A DNA stretch of 64,000 nt. It comes from Pseudomonas sp. IB20 (lineage in GTDB: Bacteria > Pseudomonadota > Gammaproteobacteria > Pseudomonadales > Pseudomonadaceae). This document shows, piece after piece, positions 43,160 through 51,349 of this stretch. How positions within the stretch are numbered: the stretch's first letter is position 1; the number at the start of each line of letters is the position of its first letter. A model generated the notes under the pieces. That model had not been told where the DNA came from, made no database searches, and worked only from the letters and a program-made list of their open reading frames with translations. Position numbers and translations under genes: made by a program. The stretch is taken from the NCBI RefSeq assembly GCF_009707325.1, contig NZ_CP046103.1, forward strand, positions 4,722,744 to 4,786,743, read 5' to 3'.

Positions 43160-43883
43160 CAACGCACTCATGCAAAAAAGCCTGGATGGCCGCCGCTACA
43201 CCGTGGGGGTCTTCCAGAAGAAAAGCGTGACCGGCCTGTTCAATCAGGCCGATTTCTACATCGGGGAGCAGCGCCAGCAAGTCGCTGGCGGCTTCGGCAG
43301 GCACCAGCCCGTCCATACCGGCGAATAGATGCAACTGCGGGCCGCGATAGGCTTGCAAGGCTTCGCGAGTATCCAGCTGGGCAAGCAGCTCAAGGCCACT
43401 CATCAACACGCTGGAAGGCGCACTCGGCGCACCACTGACCAACAAACGCGAGAGCCCGCGCGGGTCCTGCGAGCCCTTGGCACACAGCAGGCCAAAGCGT
43501 TTAAGGGTGACCTGGGAATCGGCCTGGCAACCGGCGAGAAACGCATCGAACGTCTCGGCCGGCATGGCGCTGGGCCAACCGGCATGGGCAACAAAACATG
43601 GGTTGCTCGCCAGCGTCAGCAGGCCGCAGCAACGCTCGCCGCGCCGTGCCGCCAGTTCTGACGCGAGCATGCCGCCCAAGGACCATCCACCCAGCCAGGC
43701 GTTGTCCGGCAGTGTGGCGTCGAGCTCATCGAGCCATTCATTCAAGTCACTGGAATCCAGCGCCGGCAACGGTTCGATCTGCACCTGCAAGTGCTCGTCG
43801 AGGCCGCGCAAGGCGGCGGCCAACGGCTCCAGCGGCGACACGCCGAGGCCCCAGCCGGGCAGTAATATCAGTCGATCACGCAT
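43152..43883 (-). CDS. bioH: Pimeloyl-ACP methyl ester carboxylesterase
   Basis: BioH is an alpha/beta hydrolase that removes the methyl ester, ending pimeloyl chain elongation. The 243-residue protein has the nucleophile elbow GWSLGG with S68 and the catalytic histidine in QAGHAFLLEDP. It overlaps bioF at its start and bioC at its end. Having bioH inside the operon, rather than elsewhere as in E. coli, is usual for Pseudomonas. Confidence 0.94.
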   Translation of the reverse strand: MRDRLILLPGWGLGVSPLEPLAAALRGLDEHLQVQIEPLPALDSSDLNEWLDELDATLPDNAWLGGWSLGGMLASELAARRGERCCGLLTLASNPCFVAHAGWPSAMPAETFDAFLAGCQADSQVTLKRFGLLCAKGSQDPRGLSRLLVSGAPSAPSSVLMSGLELLAQLDTREALQAYRGPQLHLFAGMDGLVPAEAASDLLALLPDVEIGLIEQAGHAFLLEDPHGVAAAIQAFLHECVDD

Positions 43884-45057
43884 GGTCGGGCTCCGTGGCG
43901 CCTAACAAGCGAAAACACGCTTCCAATGCGTTTAACAGTAGCTGCACCTGCGCCTCGCTGTGGGCCGCCGTCAATGTCACGCGCAAACGCGCGCTACCGG
44001 CAGGCACAGTGGGCGGGCGAATCGCAGTAACCATCAGGCCGCGCTCGCGCAGCATCTGCGACAGGCGTACGGCCTTGGCACTGTCGCCGATCAAGATCGG
44101 CTGGATCGGCGTAAAGCTGTCCATCAAGCCCAGGCCGAGCTGCTCGGCGCCCTCGCGGAACTGGCGGATCAGGCCATTGAGGTGCTCGCGTCGCCAATGC
44201 TCGGTGCGCAGCAGTTCCAGGCTTTTCAAGGTGGCGCAGGCCAGCGCCGGCGGTTGGCTGGTGGTGTAGATGTAGGGCCGGGCGAATTGGATCAGGCTTT
44301 CGATCAGCTCTTCACTGCCCGCTACAAAGGCACCGGCAGTGCCGAACGCTTTGCCCAGGGTGCCGACCAGCACCGGCACATCTTCCTGGCTTAAGCCGAA
44401 ATGCTCGACAATCCCAGCGCCAGTGGCACCCAACGGGCCGAAGCCATGGGCGTCATCCACCATCAACCATGCACCTTTGGCGCGGGCTTCACGGGCCAGC
44501 GCGGGCAGGTCGGCCAGGTCGCCGTCCATGCTGAATACGCCGTCGGTGACCACCAGCGTATTGCCGGTGGCCTTCTCCAAGCGCTTGGCCAGGCTGGCGG
44601 CGTCGTTATGCAGGTAGCGGTTGAACCGCGCACCGGAGAGCAAACCGGCATCCAGCAACGAGGCATGGTTGAGACGGTCTTCCAGCACCGTATCACCCTG
44701 CCCCACCAGCGCCGTGACGGCGCCGAGGTTAGCCATATAGCCGGTGGTAAACAGCAGCGCGCGCGGGCGGCCGGTCAGGTCGGCGAGGGCCTCTTCCAGT
44801 TCATGGTGCGGCGTGGAATGCCCGACCACCAAGTGCGACGCGCCACCGCCCACGCCCCAACGCGACGCACCGGCACGCCAGGCTTCGATCACCTGCGGGT
44901 GATTGGCCAGGCCCAGGTAATCGTTGTTGCAGAACGCCAACAGCGGGTGGCCGTCCACCACCACTTGCGGGCCCTGAGGGCTTTGGAGCAAGGGCCGTTG
45001 GCGATAAAGGTGTTCGGCACGGCGGGCAGCGAGACGCGCGGCGAGATCAAAAGACAT
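43876..45057 (-). CDS. bioF: 8-amino-7-oxononanoate synthase
   Basis: BioF condenses pimeloyl-ACP (or CoA) with alanine using PLP. The 393-residue protein has K236 (GTLGKAFGT) as the Schiff-base lysine, DDAHGFGPLG, the GGGASHLVVGH motif and NDYLGLANHP near the start. ATG 45057 lies 2 bp from the edge of an 87-bp direct duplication that also contains the end of bioB, so the bioB-bioF spacing is enlarged from about 47 to 135 bp. Confidence 0.96.
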   Translation of the reverse strand: MSFDLAARLAARRAEHLYRQRPLLQSPQGPQVVVDGHPLLAFCNNDYLGLANHPQVIEAWRAGASRWGVGGGASHLVVGHSTPHHELEEALADLTGRPRALLFTTGYMANLGAVTALVGQGDTVLEDRLNHASLLDAGLLSGARFNRYLHNDAASLAKRLEKATGNTLVVTDGVFSMDGDLADLPALAREARAKGAWLMVDDAHGFGPLGATGAGIVEHFGLSQEDVPVLVGTLGKAFGTAGAFVAGSEELIESLIQFARPYIYTTSQPPALACATLKSLELLRTEHWRREHLNGLIRQFREGAEQLGLGLMDSFTPIQPILIGDSAKAVRLSQMLRERGLMVTAIRPPTVPAGSARLRVTLTAAHSEAQVQLLLNALEACFRLLGATEPDHA

Positions 45058-45059
45058 GC

Positions 45060-45234
45060 AGGCCTCGGTAGATCAGGTTGAACTCAATCCAATGTGGGTC
45101 GGTGTCAAACCACGGCGTTATAAAACTGCTCGCTGCTTTTCTGCTCAAGGCCTCGGTAGATCAGGTTGAACTCAATCCAATGTGGGTCGGTGTCAAACCA
45201 CGGCGTTATAAAACTGCTCGCTGCTTTTCTGCTC
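45060..45234. repeat. Direct duplication A (87 bp x 2) between bioF and bioB
   Basis: 45060-45146 and 45148-45234 are identical by eye, separated by a single A at 45147. The unit contains the last 42 bp of bioB with its stop and 45 bp of the spacer. The copy nearer bioB is in frame with it. Confidence 0.95.
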
Positions 45235-46248
45235 CACCAACGCCTGCTCGATCGCCGCCTGATGCACTTCATCGGCGTGCTCTTCACGGGCTTCCGGCAA
45301 GATCCCCAGGCGCGCGAACAGTTGCATGTCCTTGTCAGCCTGCGGGTTGGCGGTGGTCAGCAGTTTGTCGCCGTAGAAAATCGAGTTGGCACCGGCAAAG
45401 AACGCCAGGGCCTGCATCTGCTCGTTCATGGCTTCACGGCCGGCCGACAGGCGCACGTGCGATTGCGGCATCAGGATGCGCGCCACGGCGAGCATGCGGA
45501 TGAAGTCGAACGGGTCGATGTCTTCGGCGTTTTCCAGCGGCGTACCGACCACCTTCACCAACATGTTGATCGGCACCGACTCCGGATGCTCCGGCAGGTT
45601 GGCCAGTTGGATCAGCAGGTTGGCGCGGTCGTCGAGGGACTCGCCCATGCCGAGGATGCCGCCCGAGCAGATTTTCATGCCCGAATCACGCACGTAGGCC
45701 AGGGTTTGCAGGCGCTCGCCGTAGGTGCGGGTGGTGATGATCGAACCGTAGAACTCAGGCGAGGTGTCGAGGTTGTGGTTGTAATAGTCGAGGCCGGCCT
45801 GGGCCAGGGCTTCGGTCTGGTCCTGGTCGAGGCGCCCGAGGGTCATGCAGGTTTCCAGGCCCATGGCCTTCACGCCTTTGACCATCTCAAGCACGTACGG
45901 CATGTCTTTGGCCGACGGGTGCTTCCACGCGGCACCCATGCAGAAGCGGGTCGAACCGATGGCCTTGGCGCGGGCGGCCTCTTCGAGGACCTTCTGCACT
46001 TCCATCAGCTTTTCTTTTTCCAGGCCAGTGTTGTAGTGGCCCGACTGCGGACAATATTTGCAATCTTCTGGGCAGGCGCCGGTTTTGATCGACAACAACG
46101 TCGACACCTGCACGCGGTTGGCGTCGAAATGCGCGCGGTGCACGGTCTGCGCCTGGAACAACAGGTCATTGAAGGGCTGCACAAACAGCGCTTTGACTTC
46201 GGCTAAGGACCAATCGTGACGCAGGGTGGCAGTGGTGCTGGCGCTCAT
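45193..46248 (-). CDS. bioB: Biotin synthase
   Basis: BioB is a radical-SAM enzyme inserting sulfur into dethiobiotin. The 351-residue protein has C59-x3-C63-x2-C66 for the SAM cluster (GACPEDCKYCPQSGHY) and the MCLTLG-like CMTLGRL and GIxGMGE (GGILGMGES) motifs. It is the first gene of bioBFHCD. Its promoter overlaps a BirA-type operator about 100 bp upstream. The last 13 codons are repeated downstream in duplication A, which does not alter the protein. Confidence 0.97.
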   Translation of the reverse strand: MSASTTATLRHDWSLAEVKALFVQPFNDLLFQAQTVHRAHFDANRVQVSTLLSIKTGACPEDCKYCPQSGHYNTGLEKEKLMEVQKVLEEAARAKAIGSTRFCMGAAWKHPSAKDMPYVLEMVKGVKAMGLETCMTLGRLDQDQTEALAQAGLDYYNHNLDTSPEFYGSIITTRTYGERLQTLAYVRDSGMKICSGGILGMGESLDDRANLLIQLANLPEHPESVPINMLVKVVGTPLENAEDIDPFDFIRMLAVARILMPQSHVRLSAGREAMNEQMQALAFFAGANSIFYGDKLLTTANPQADKDMQLFARLGILPEAREEHADEVHQAAIEQALVEQKSSEQFYNAVV

Positions 46249-46323
46249 GGGCGATTCCTTGATTATGCTTGGGCTTTCGCTGCGGGAAGGGCAATACCCA
46301 CAGTCACGACACGGATGCTCGGC

Positions 46324-46352
46324 ATATTTAAGGAAGATTCATGCACTGTCAA
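46324..46352 (-). promoter_or_regulatory. bioB: Probable bioB promoter
   Basis: On the minus strand a perfect TTGACA (46352-46347) is followed after 17 bp by AAATAT (46329-46324). The -35 lies inside one arm of the biotin operator, so repressor binding would block RNA polymerase. Confidence 0.6.
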
Positions 46353-47078
46353 CCTAGATACAAACGCGAGGTTTACATCTGGCTAAAAAACAACCAGATG
46401 TGTTTAATTTGCGATGAGCCCACAGAATCGGCCGATTGTGTCTGCAACGTCTGCGAAACCGAGCTGCCGTGGTTACTGGAACACTGCGAGGTGTGCGCCC
46501 TGCCGTTGCCGATGGACGGTCTGATCTGCGGCCAATGCCAGAAACAACCACCGGCCTTTAAACAGGTGGTCGCGCCCTGGACCTACAGTTTTCCGGTCGA
46601 CACCCTTATCAGCCGCTTCAAGCATCAGTCGCGCTGGCCACTCGGCCACCTGCTCGCGCGCCTGCTGGGGCAGCACCTGCAACACCGGTTCGACAACGCT
46701 GAACTCAGCCTCCCCGACTGCCTGCTGCCGGTGCCCATGGCGCGTAAACGTCTGCGCCAGCGCGGCTTCAACCAGGCGCTGATGCTGACCCGCTGGCTCA
46801 GTGAACACCTGGCTATTGCACACGATGAACATCTGTTGTTACGCCCCCATGAAACCGTTGCGCAACAAGCCCTCGACGCCAAGACGCGCAAACGCAACTT
46901 GCTCGCCGCGTTTGCATTGGCACCCGACGCCCAGGTGCAGGGCCGTCACCTCGCGCTGGTCGACGACGTACTCACCACCGGCGCCACCGCCCACAGCCTG
47001 GCACGGCTGTTGATGGAGGCCGGTGCGCGTCAGGTCGACGTGTACTGCCTGGCACGCACACCCAAACCGGGTACATGA
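46341..47078 (+). CDS. comF: ComF-family phosphoribosyltransferase-like protein
   Basis: This 245-residue protein has a double zinc ribbon at the N terminus (CLICDEP, CNVCE, CEVCALPLP, CGQCQ) and a type I phosphoribosyltransferase fold. The PRPP loop is LALVDDVLTTGATA. Homologues (ComF, GntX/YhgH) are linked to DNA uptake or utilisation. ATG 46341 has AAGGAAG 6 bp upstream. The alternative ATG 46398, just before the zinc ribbon, has none. The start region overlaps the biotin operator, so comF may share that control. Confidence 0.92.
   Translation: MHCQPRYKREVYIWLKNNQMCLICDEPTESADCVCNVCETELPWLLEHCEVCALPLPMDGLICGQCQKQPPAFKQVVAPWTYSFPVDTLISRFKHQSRWPLGHLLARLLGQHLQHRFDNAELSLPDCLLPVPMARKRLRQRGFNQALMLTRWLSEHLAIAHDEHLLLRPHETVAQQALDAKTRKRNLLAAFALAPDAQVQGRHLALVDDVLTTGATAHSLARLLMEAGARQVDVYCLARTPKPGT
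46347..46377. promoter_or_regulatory. BirA-type biotin operator
   Basis: TGTCAACC (46347-46354), 15 bases, then GGTTTACA (46370-46377) match the TTGTAAACC-N15-GGTTTACAA operator of E. coli BirA with only small changes. It lies between divergent bioB and comF, starting 6 bp inside the comF reading frame. Confidence 0.75.
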
Positions 47079-47135
47079 CTTGACTCGCGTGCGCCACACC
47101 TGCAACGTCGGCTGACCTTATCTAAGCGTATCCAC

Positions 47136-47900
47136 ATGTCTCTGCCGACGTCCCTCAGCCAACACATCATCCGCCGCCCCCAGCGCATTGCCTTGCTGGC
47201 GCACATCGCCGAGCAAGGCTCAATCACCCGCGCAGCCAAAAGCGCCGGCTTGAGTTACAAGGCCGCCTGGGACGCTATCGATGAACTGAACAATATGGCG
47301 CAAACACCACTGGTGGAACGCAGCGTTGGCGGCAAAGGCGGCGGCGGTGCCAAGCTCACGGCCGAAGGTGAGCGCGTGCTGCGCCTTTATCAGCGCCTGC
47401 AAGTGCTGCAGGCCGAGGTGCTCGGCTCCGACGAAGCGGCCAGCGACTTCAACCTGCTGGGCCGCTTGATGCTGCGCACCAGCGCGCGCAACCAATTGCA
47501 CGGCCAGGTCATCGGCATCGACAGCCATGGCCGCAATGACCTTATCCGCCTGCAGTTATCGGGCGGCTTGAGCTTGAGTGCGCAAATCACCCACGACAGC
47601 ACGCAACGCCTGGAACTTGAGACCGGCGTGGAAGTGGTCGCCTTGATCAAGGCCGGTTGGCTGGAACTGCTCGCAATGGATCAGGCTGCAACACCTGGAC
47701 ACAATTGCATGGGCGGTGTGATCGAGACGATTTTCGACGCCGATGATGGCCCCAGCGAGGTGCGCATCACGCTACCCAACGGCCAGGTTTTATGCGCCCT
47801 GGCGCAGCCTGCGGCGCTCAAGGCATTAAAGGCCGCCAAGGGCCAGCCGATCCAGGTGCAATTCGCCCCGAGCAATGTGCTGCTCGGCACGCCGGTGTAG
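47136..47900 (+). CDS. modE: ModE-type molybdate-responsive regulator
   Basis: This 254-residue protein joins a LysR-like winged HTH (GSITRAAKSAGLSYKAAWDAIDEL) carrying the GGKGGGGAKLT wing to two TOBE/Mop molybdate-binding modules (SARNQLHGQV and GHNCMGGVIETIF). ModE represses molybdate uptake genes when molybdate is present. No modABC genes are nearby in this window, so its targets must lie elsewhere. Full-length and well conserved in domain order. Confidence 0.9.
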   Translation: MSLPTSLSQHIIRRPQRIALLAHIAEQGSITRAAKSAGLSYKAAWDAIDELNNMAQTPLVERSVGGKGGGGAKLTAEGERVLRLYQRLQVLQAEVLGSDEAASDFNLLGRLMLRTSARNQLHGQVIGIDSHGRNDLIRLQLSGGLSLSAQITHDSTQRLELETGVEVVALIKAGWLELLAMDQAATPGHNCMGGVIETIFDADDGPSEVRITLPNGQVLCALAQPAALKALKAAKGQPIQVQFAPSNVLLGTPV

Positions 47901-47918
47901 CGGGCGAGTCTCTTCAAA

Positions 47919-47936
47919 CTGCAACAATTTCGTCAC
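47919..47936 (+). promoter_or_regulatory. Possible PHO box upstream of phoX
   Basis: CTGCAACAATTTCGTCAC resembles the PhoB box (two CTGTCAT-like repeats spaced by 4 bp), matching about 11 of 18 consensus positions, 44 bp before the phoX start. This is suggestive only. Confidence 0.35.
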
Positions 47937-47979
47937 GAGTGCTCCTTAAGGTATCTGCAAAAACCGCAGGGAGCCTGAG

Positions 47980-49878
47980 ATGAGCCTATTAGAAGAAAAC
48001 CAAGCCACCGACCTGGAACAAATCGTCGGCCTCACCCGCCGTCGTTTTATCGGGGCCGGCGCCCTGTGCGGTGCCGCGATGTTCCTCGGCGGCAACCTGC
48101 TGACCCGTAGCGCCCTCGCCGTGAATGCCGCCAGCGCCAGCCCCCTGCTGGGGTTCACCAGCATCGCCGCCGCCACCAGCGACGCCATCACCTTGCCGCC
48201 GGGCTACAGCGCCTCGGTGCTGATCAGCTGGGGCCAGCCGCTGCACAAAAGTGCCCCGGCGTTCGACCCGTCCGGCAACGGCACAGCCAAGGCCCAGGAG
48301 CAGCAGTTCGGCGACAACAATGACGGCATGAGCCTGTTCGCCTTCCCCGGCGACGACAACCGCGCGCTGATGGCGATCAACAACGAATACACCAATTACC
48401 GTTACCTCTTTGCCCATGGCGGCGCGCCGCAATCGGCCGAAGACGTGCGCAAGGCTCAGGCCAGCGAAGGCGTGTCGGTGATCGAGGTGCGGCGCAAAGG
48501 TGACACCTGGCAGTTCGTTCAGGACTCACGCTACAACCGGCGCATTCACGGCAACTCGCCGATTCGCCTGAGCGGCCCGGCGGCCGGCCACGAGTGGTTG
48601 AAAACCAGCGCCGACAAGTCCGGCAAGAAAGCCCTCGGCACCTTCCAAAACTGCGCCAACGGCAAGACCCCGTGGGGCACTTACCTGACGTGCGAAGAGA
48701 ACTTCACCGACTGCTTTGGCAGCAGCAACCCACAGCAAACCTTCGACGCCGGGCAAAAGCGCTACGGCGCGGTGGCGGCCAGCAAAGACATCAACTGGCA
48801 TCAACACGACCCACGTTTTGACTTGGCCAAAAACCCCAACGAGCTCAACCGTCATGGCTGGGTGGTAGAGATCGACCCGTTCGACCCACAATCCACCCCG
48901 GCCAAACGCACCGCCCTGGGCCGCTTCAAGCACGAGAACGCCGCCTTGGCTGAAACCCGCGACGGTCGCGCCGTGGTGTACATGGGCGACGACGAGCGCG
49001 GTGAGTTCATCTACAAGTTCGTCAGCCGTGACAAGATCAACCACAAAAACCCCAAGGCCAACAAAGACCTGCTCGACCACGGCACCTTGTACGTGGCGAT
49101 TTTCGACGCAGGCGACGGCAACGCCGACCACCCCAAGGGCAGCGGCCAATGGGTTGAGCTCACCCATGGCAAAAATGGCATCGACGCCAGCAGTGGTTTC
49201 GCCAGCCAGGCCGAAGTGCTGATCCACGCGCGGCTGGCCGCCAGTGTGGTCAAAGCCACGCGCATGGACCGCCCGGAATGGATCGTGGTCAGCCCCACCG
49301 ACGGCCAGGTCTACTGCACCCTGACCAACAACGCCAAGCGCGGCGAAGACGGCCAGCCGGTGGGCGGGCCTAACCCACGCGAGAAAAACGTCTACGGCCA
49401 GATCCTACGTTGGAAGGCCAACGCCTCCGACCACGGCGCGCCAGACTTTACCTGGGACCTGTTTGTGGTGGCCGGCAACCCCGGCGTGCATGCCGGTACG
49501 CCGAAGGGCGGCTCGTCCAACATCAACCCGCAGAACATGTTCAACAGCCCCGACGGCCTGGGTTTCGACAAGGCCGGGCGCCTGTGGATTCTCACCGACG
49601 GCGACTACAGCAACGCGGGCGACTTCGCCGGCATGGGCAATAACCAGATGCTGTGTGCTGACCCGAGCACCGGGGAAATCCGCCGGTTCATGGTCGGGCC
49701 AGTGGCGTGTGAGGTGACAGGCATCAGCTTTTCGCCGGATCAGAAGACGCTGTTTGTGGGGATTCAACACCCGGGCGAAACCGGCGGTTCGACCTGGCCG
49801 GAGCATTTGCCCAATGGCAAGCCGCGCTCGTCGGTGATGGCGATTCGGCGGGATGACGGCGGGATTGTAGGCGCCTGA
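47980..49878 (+). CDS. phoX: PhoX-family alkaline phosphatase, Tat-exported
   Basis: This 632-residue protein is a PhoX (DUF839) phosphatase, a calcium- and iron-dependent enzyme of the outer compartment. The twin-arginine signal TRRRFIGAGALCGAAMFLGG ends near ALA (about residue 46). Family motifs are GTYLTCEENFTDCFG with the metal-binding Cys/Glu, WVVEIDPFDP, GRFKHENAAL and VYMGDDERGEFIYKFVS. It would release phosphate from organic esters in the periplasm or outside. The last 36 bp belong to duplication B, with the stop intact in the first copy. Confidence 0.92.
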   Translation: MSLLEENQATDLEQIVGLTRRRFIGAGALCGAAMFLGGNLLTRSALAVNAASASPLLGFTSIAAATSDAITLPPGYSASVLISWGQPLHKSAPAFDPSGNGTAKAQEQQFGDNNDGMSLFAFPGDDNRALMAINNEYTNYRYLFAHGGAPQSAEDVRKAQASEGVSVIEVRRKGDTWQFVQDSRYNRRIHGNSPIRLSGPAAGHEWLKTSADKSGKKALGTFQNCANGKTPWGTYLTCEENFTDCFGSSNPQQTFDAGQKRYGAVAASKDINWHQHDPRFDLAKNPNELNRHGWVVEIDPFDPQSTPAKRTALGRFKHENAALAETRDGRAVVYMGDDERGEFIYKFVSRDKINHKNPKANKDLLDHGTLYVAIFDAGDGNADHPKGSGQWVELTHGKNGIDASSGFASQAEVLIHARLAASVVKATRMDRPEWIVVSPTDGQVYCTLTNNAKRGEDGQPVGGPNPREKNVYGQILRWKANASDHGAPDFTWDLFVVAGNPGVHAGTPKGGSSNINPQNMFNSPDGLGFDKAGRLWILTDGDYSNAGDFAGMGNNQMLCADPSTGEIRRFMVGPVACEVTGISFSPDQKTLFVGIQHPGETGGSTWPEHLPNGKPRSSVMAIRRDDGGIVGA

Positions 49879-50140
49879 TAGACAGCCATCGCGGGCAAGC
49901 CCGCTCCCACAGGGGATTGCATTCCAAGTGTGGGAGCGGGCTTGCCCGCGAACTAACAGTCACCACCTATCCCAGCCTTGGTGCGTTACCATTCGGCGGG
50001 ATGACGGCGGGATTGTAGGCGCCTGATAGACAGCCATCGCGGGCAAGCCCGCTCCCACAGGGGATTGCATTCCAAGTGTGGGAGCGGGCTTGCCCGCGAA
50101 CTAACAGTCACCACCTATCCCAGCCTTGGTGCGTTACCAT
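49843..50140. repeat. Direct duplication B (150 bp x 2) downstream of phoX
   Basis: 49843-49992 and 49991-50140 are identical by eye, with period 148 bp and the AT at the junction shared. The unit contains the final 36 bp of phoX, a REP pair and spacer DNA. The second copy carries a phoX tail that is not connected to any start. Confidence 0.95.
49889..49951. repeat. REPIN, first copy within duplication B
   Basis: TCGCGGGCAAGCCCGCTCCC and its reverse complement GGGAGCGGGCTTGCCCGCGA face each other across about 20 bp. The same element recurs exactly at 50037-50099 in the second copy of the duplication. Confidence 0.9.
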
Positions 50141-50181
50141 ACCGAGCCGGACGCGGCGACCTGCTGCGCGCAGGAGTTCGC

Positions 50182-51156
50182 ATGGCCCATCCGTTTGAAA
50201 CACTCACCCCCGACCTGGTGCTCGACGCCGTCGAAAGCATCGGTTTCCTCAGCGATGCTCGCATTCTGGCGCTTAACAGCTACGAAAACCGCGTCTACCA
50301 GGTGGGCATCGAAGACTCCGAACCGCTGATCGCCAAGTTCTACCGGCCGCAGCGCTGGACCAACGAAGCGATCCTTGAAGAACACCGCTTCACCTTCGAA
50401 CTGGCCGAGTGCGAAGTGCCGGTGGTCGCGCCGATGATCCACAACGGCGAAAGCCTGTTCGAACACGCCGGTTTCCGCTTCACCCTGTTCCCCCGCCGTG
50501 GCGGCCGTGCGCCAGAGCCGGGTAATCTCGATCAGCTCTATCGCCTGGGGCAATTGCTCGGCCGTTTGCACGCGGTGGGTTCCACCCGCCCGTTCGAACA
50601 CCGCGAAGCCTTGGGGGTGAAGAACTTCGGTCACGACTCCCTCACCACCTTGCTCGAAGGCAACTTCATTCCCAAGAGCCTGCTGCCGGCCTACGAGTCC
50701 GTGGCCCGCGACCTGCTCAAGCGGGTGGAAGAGGTGTACAAGGCCACGCCGCACAAGAACATCCGCATGCACGGCGATTGCCACCCCGGCAACATGATGT
50801 GCCGCGACGAGATGTTCCATATCGTCGACCTGGATGACTGCCGCATGGGCCCGGCCGTGCAGGATCTGTGGATGATGCTTGCTGGCGACCGTCAGGAATG
50901 CCTCGGCCAGCTGTCGGAATTGATGGACGGTTATCAGGAGTTCCACGACTTCGACCCACGCGAACTGGCATTGATCGAGCCCCTGCGCGCCTTGCGCCTG
51001 ATGCACTACAGCGCCTGGCTGGCACGGCGCTGGGATGACCCGGCGTTCCCGCACAGCTTCCCGTGGTTTGGCAGCGAGCGCTATTGGGGTGATCAGGTGT
51101 TGGCGTTGCGCGAGCAGTTGTCGGCGCTGAATGAAGAACCGCTGAAACTGTTCTGA
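50182..51156 (+). CDS. srkA: SrkA/RdoA-type serine/threonine protein kinase
   Basis: This 324-residue protein belongs to the YihE/SrkA family, a stress-response kinase related to aminoglycoside phosphotransferases and linked in E. coli to Cpx stress and survival. Motifs: NSYENRVYQV (nucleotide loop), LIAKFYRP (ATP lysine), MHGDCHPGNMM (catalytic Asp) and IVDLDDC (metal Asp). ATG 50182 has CAGGAG upstream; the frame extending to 50065 runs into the REPIN and is rejected. In E. coli it precedes dsbA; here the next gene is rarD. Confidence 0.92.
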   Translation: MAHPFETLTPDLVLDAVESIGFLSDARILALNSYENRVYQVGIEDSEPLIAKFYRPQRWTNEAILEEHRFTFELAECEVPVVAPMIHNGESLFEHAGFRFTLFPRRGGRAPEPGNLDQLYRLGQLLGRLHAVGSTRPFEHREALGVKNFGHDSLTTLLEGNFIPKSLLPAYESVARDLLKRVEEVYKATPHKNIRMHGDCHPGNMMCRDEMFHIVDLDDCRMGPAVQDLWMMLAGDRQECLGQLSELMDGYQEFHDFDPRELALIEPLRALRLMHYSAWLARRWDDPAFPHSFPWFGSERYWGDQVLALREQLSALNEEPLKLF

Positions 51157-51172
51157 CACTGCCGCTACTCCT

Positions 51173-51274
51173 TGTGGGAGCTGGCTTGTCGGATCGCCGC
51201 ACCGCTGCGATGCAGCCACATCGGTGTATCAGTCACACTGAGGTGATGCCATCGCAGGCAAGCCAGCGCCCACA
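51173..51274. repeat. REPIN between srkA and rarD
   Basis: TGTGGGAGCTGGCTTGTC (from 51173) pairs with GCAAGCCAGCGCCCACA (ending 51274), separated by about 65 bp of partly palindromic DNA. It is the same REP family as at 41153 and 49889, but a sequence variant. Confidence 0.85.
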
Positions 51275-51349
51275 GAAAAGCATCACCCATCGACTGACAA
51301 AAATCCTTACAATTGCGCCTTTGTTAGCTGCCTAAGCAAGGATTCTGCA

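Noticed and set aside
45105..45287. Small open frame between bioB and bioF
   Set aside because: It is only the duplicated bioB tail read in the wrong frame in duplication A.
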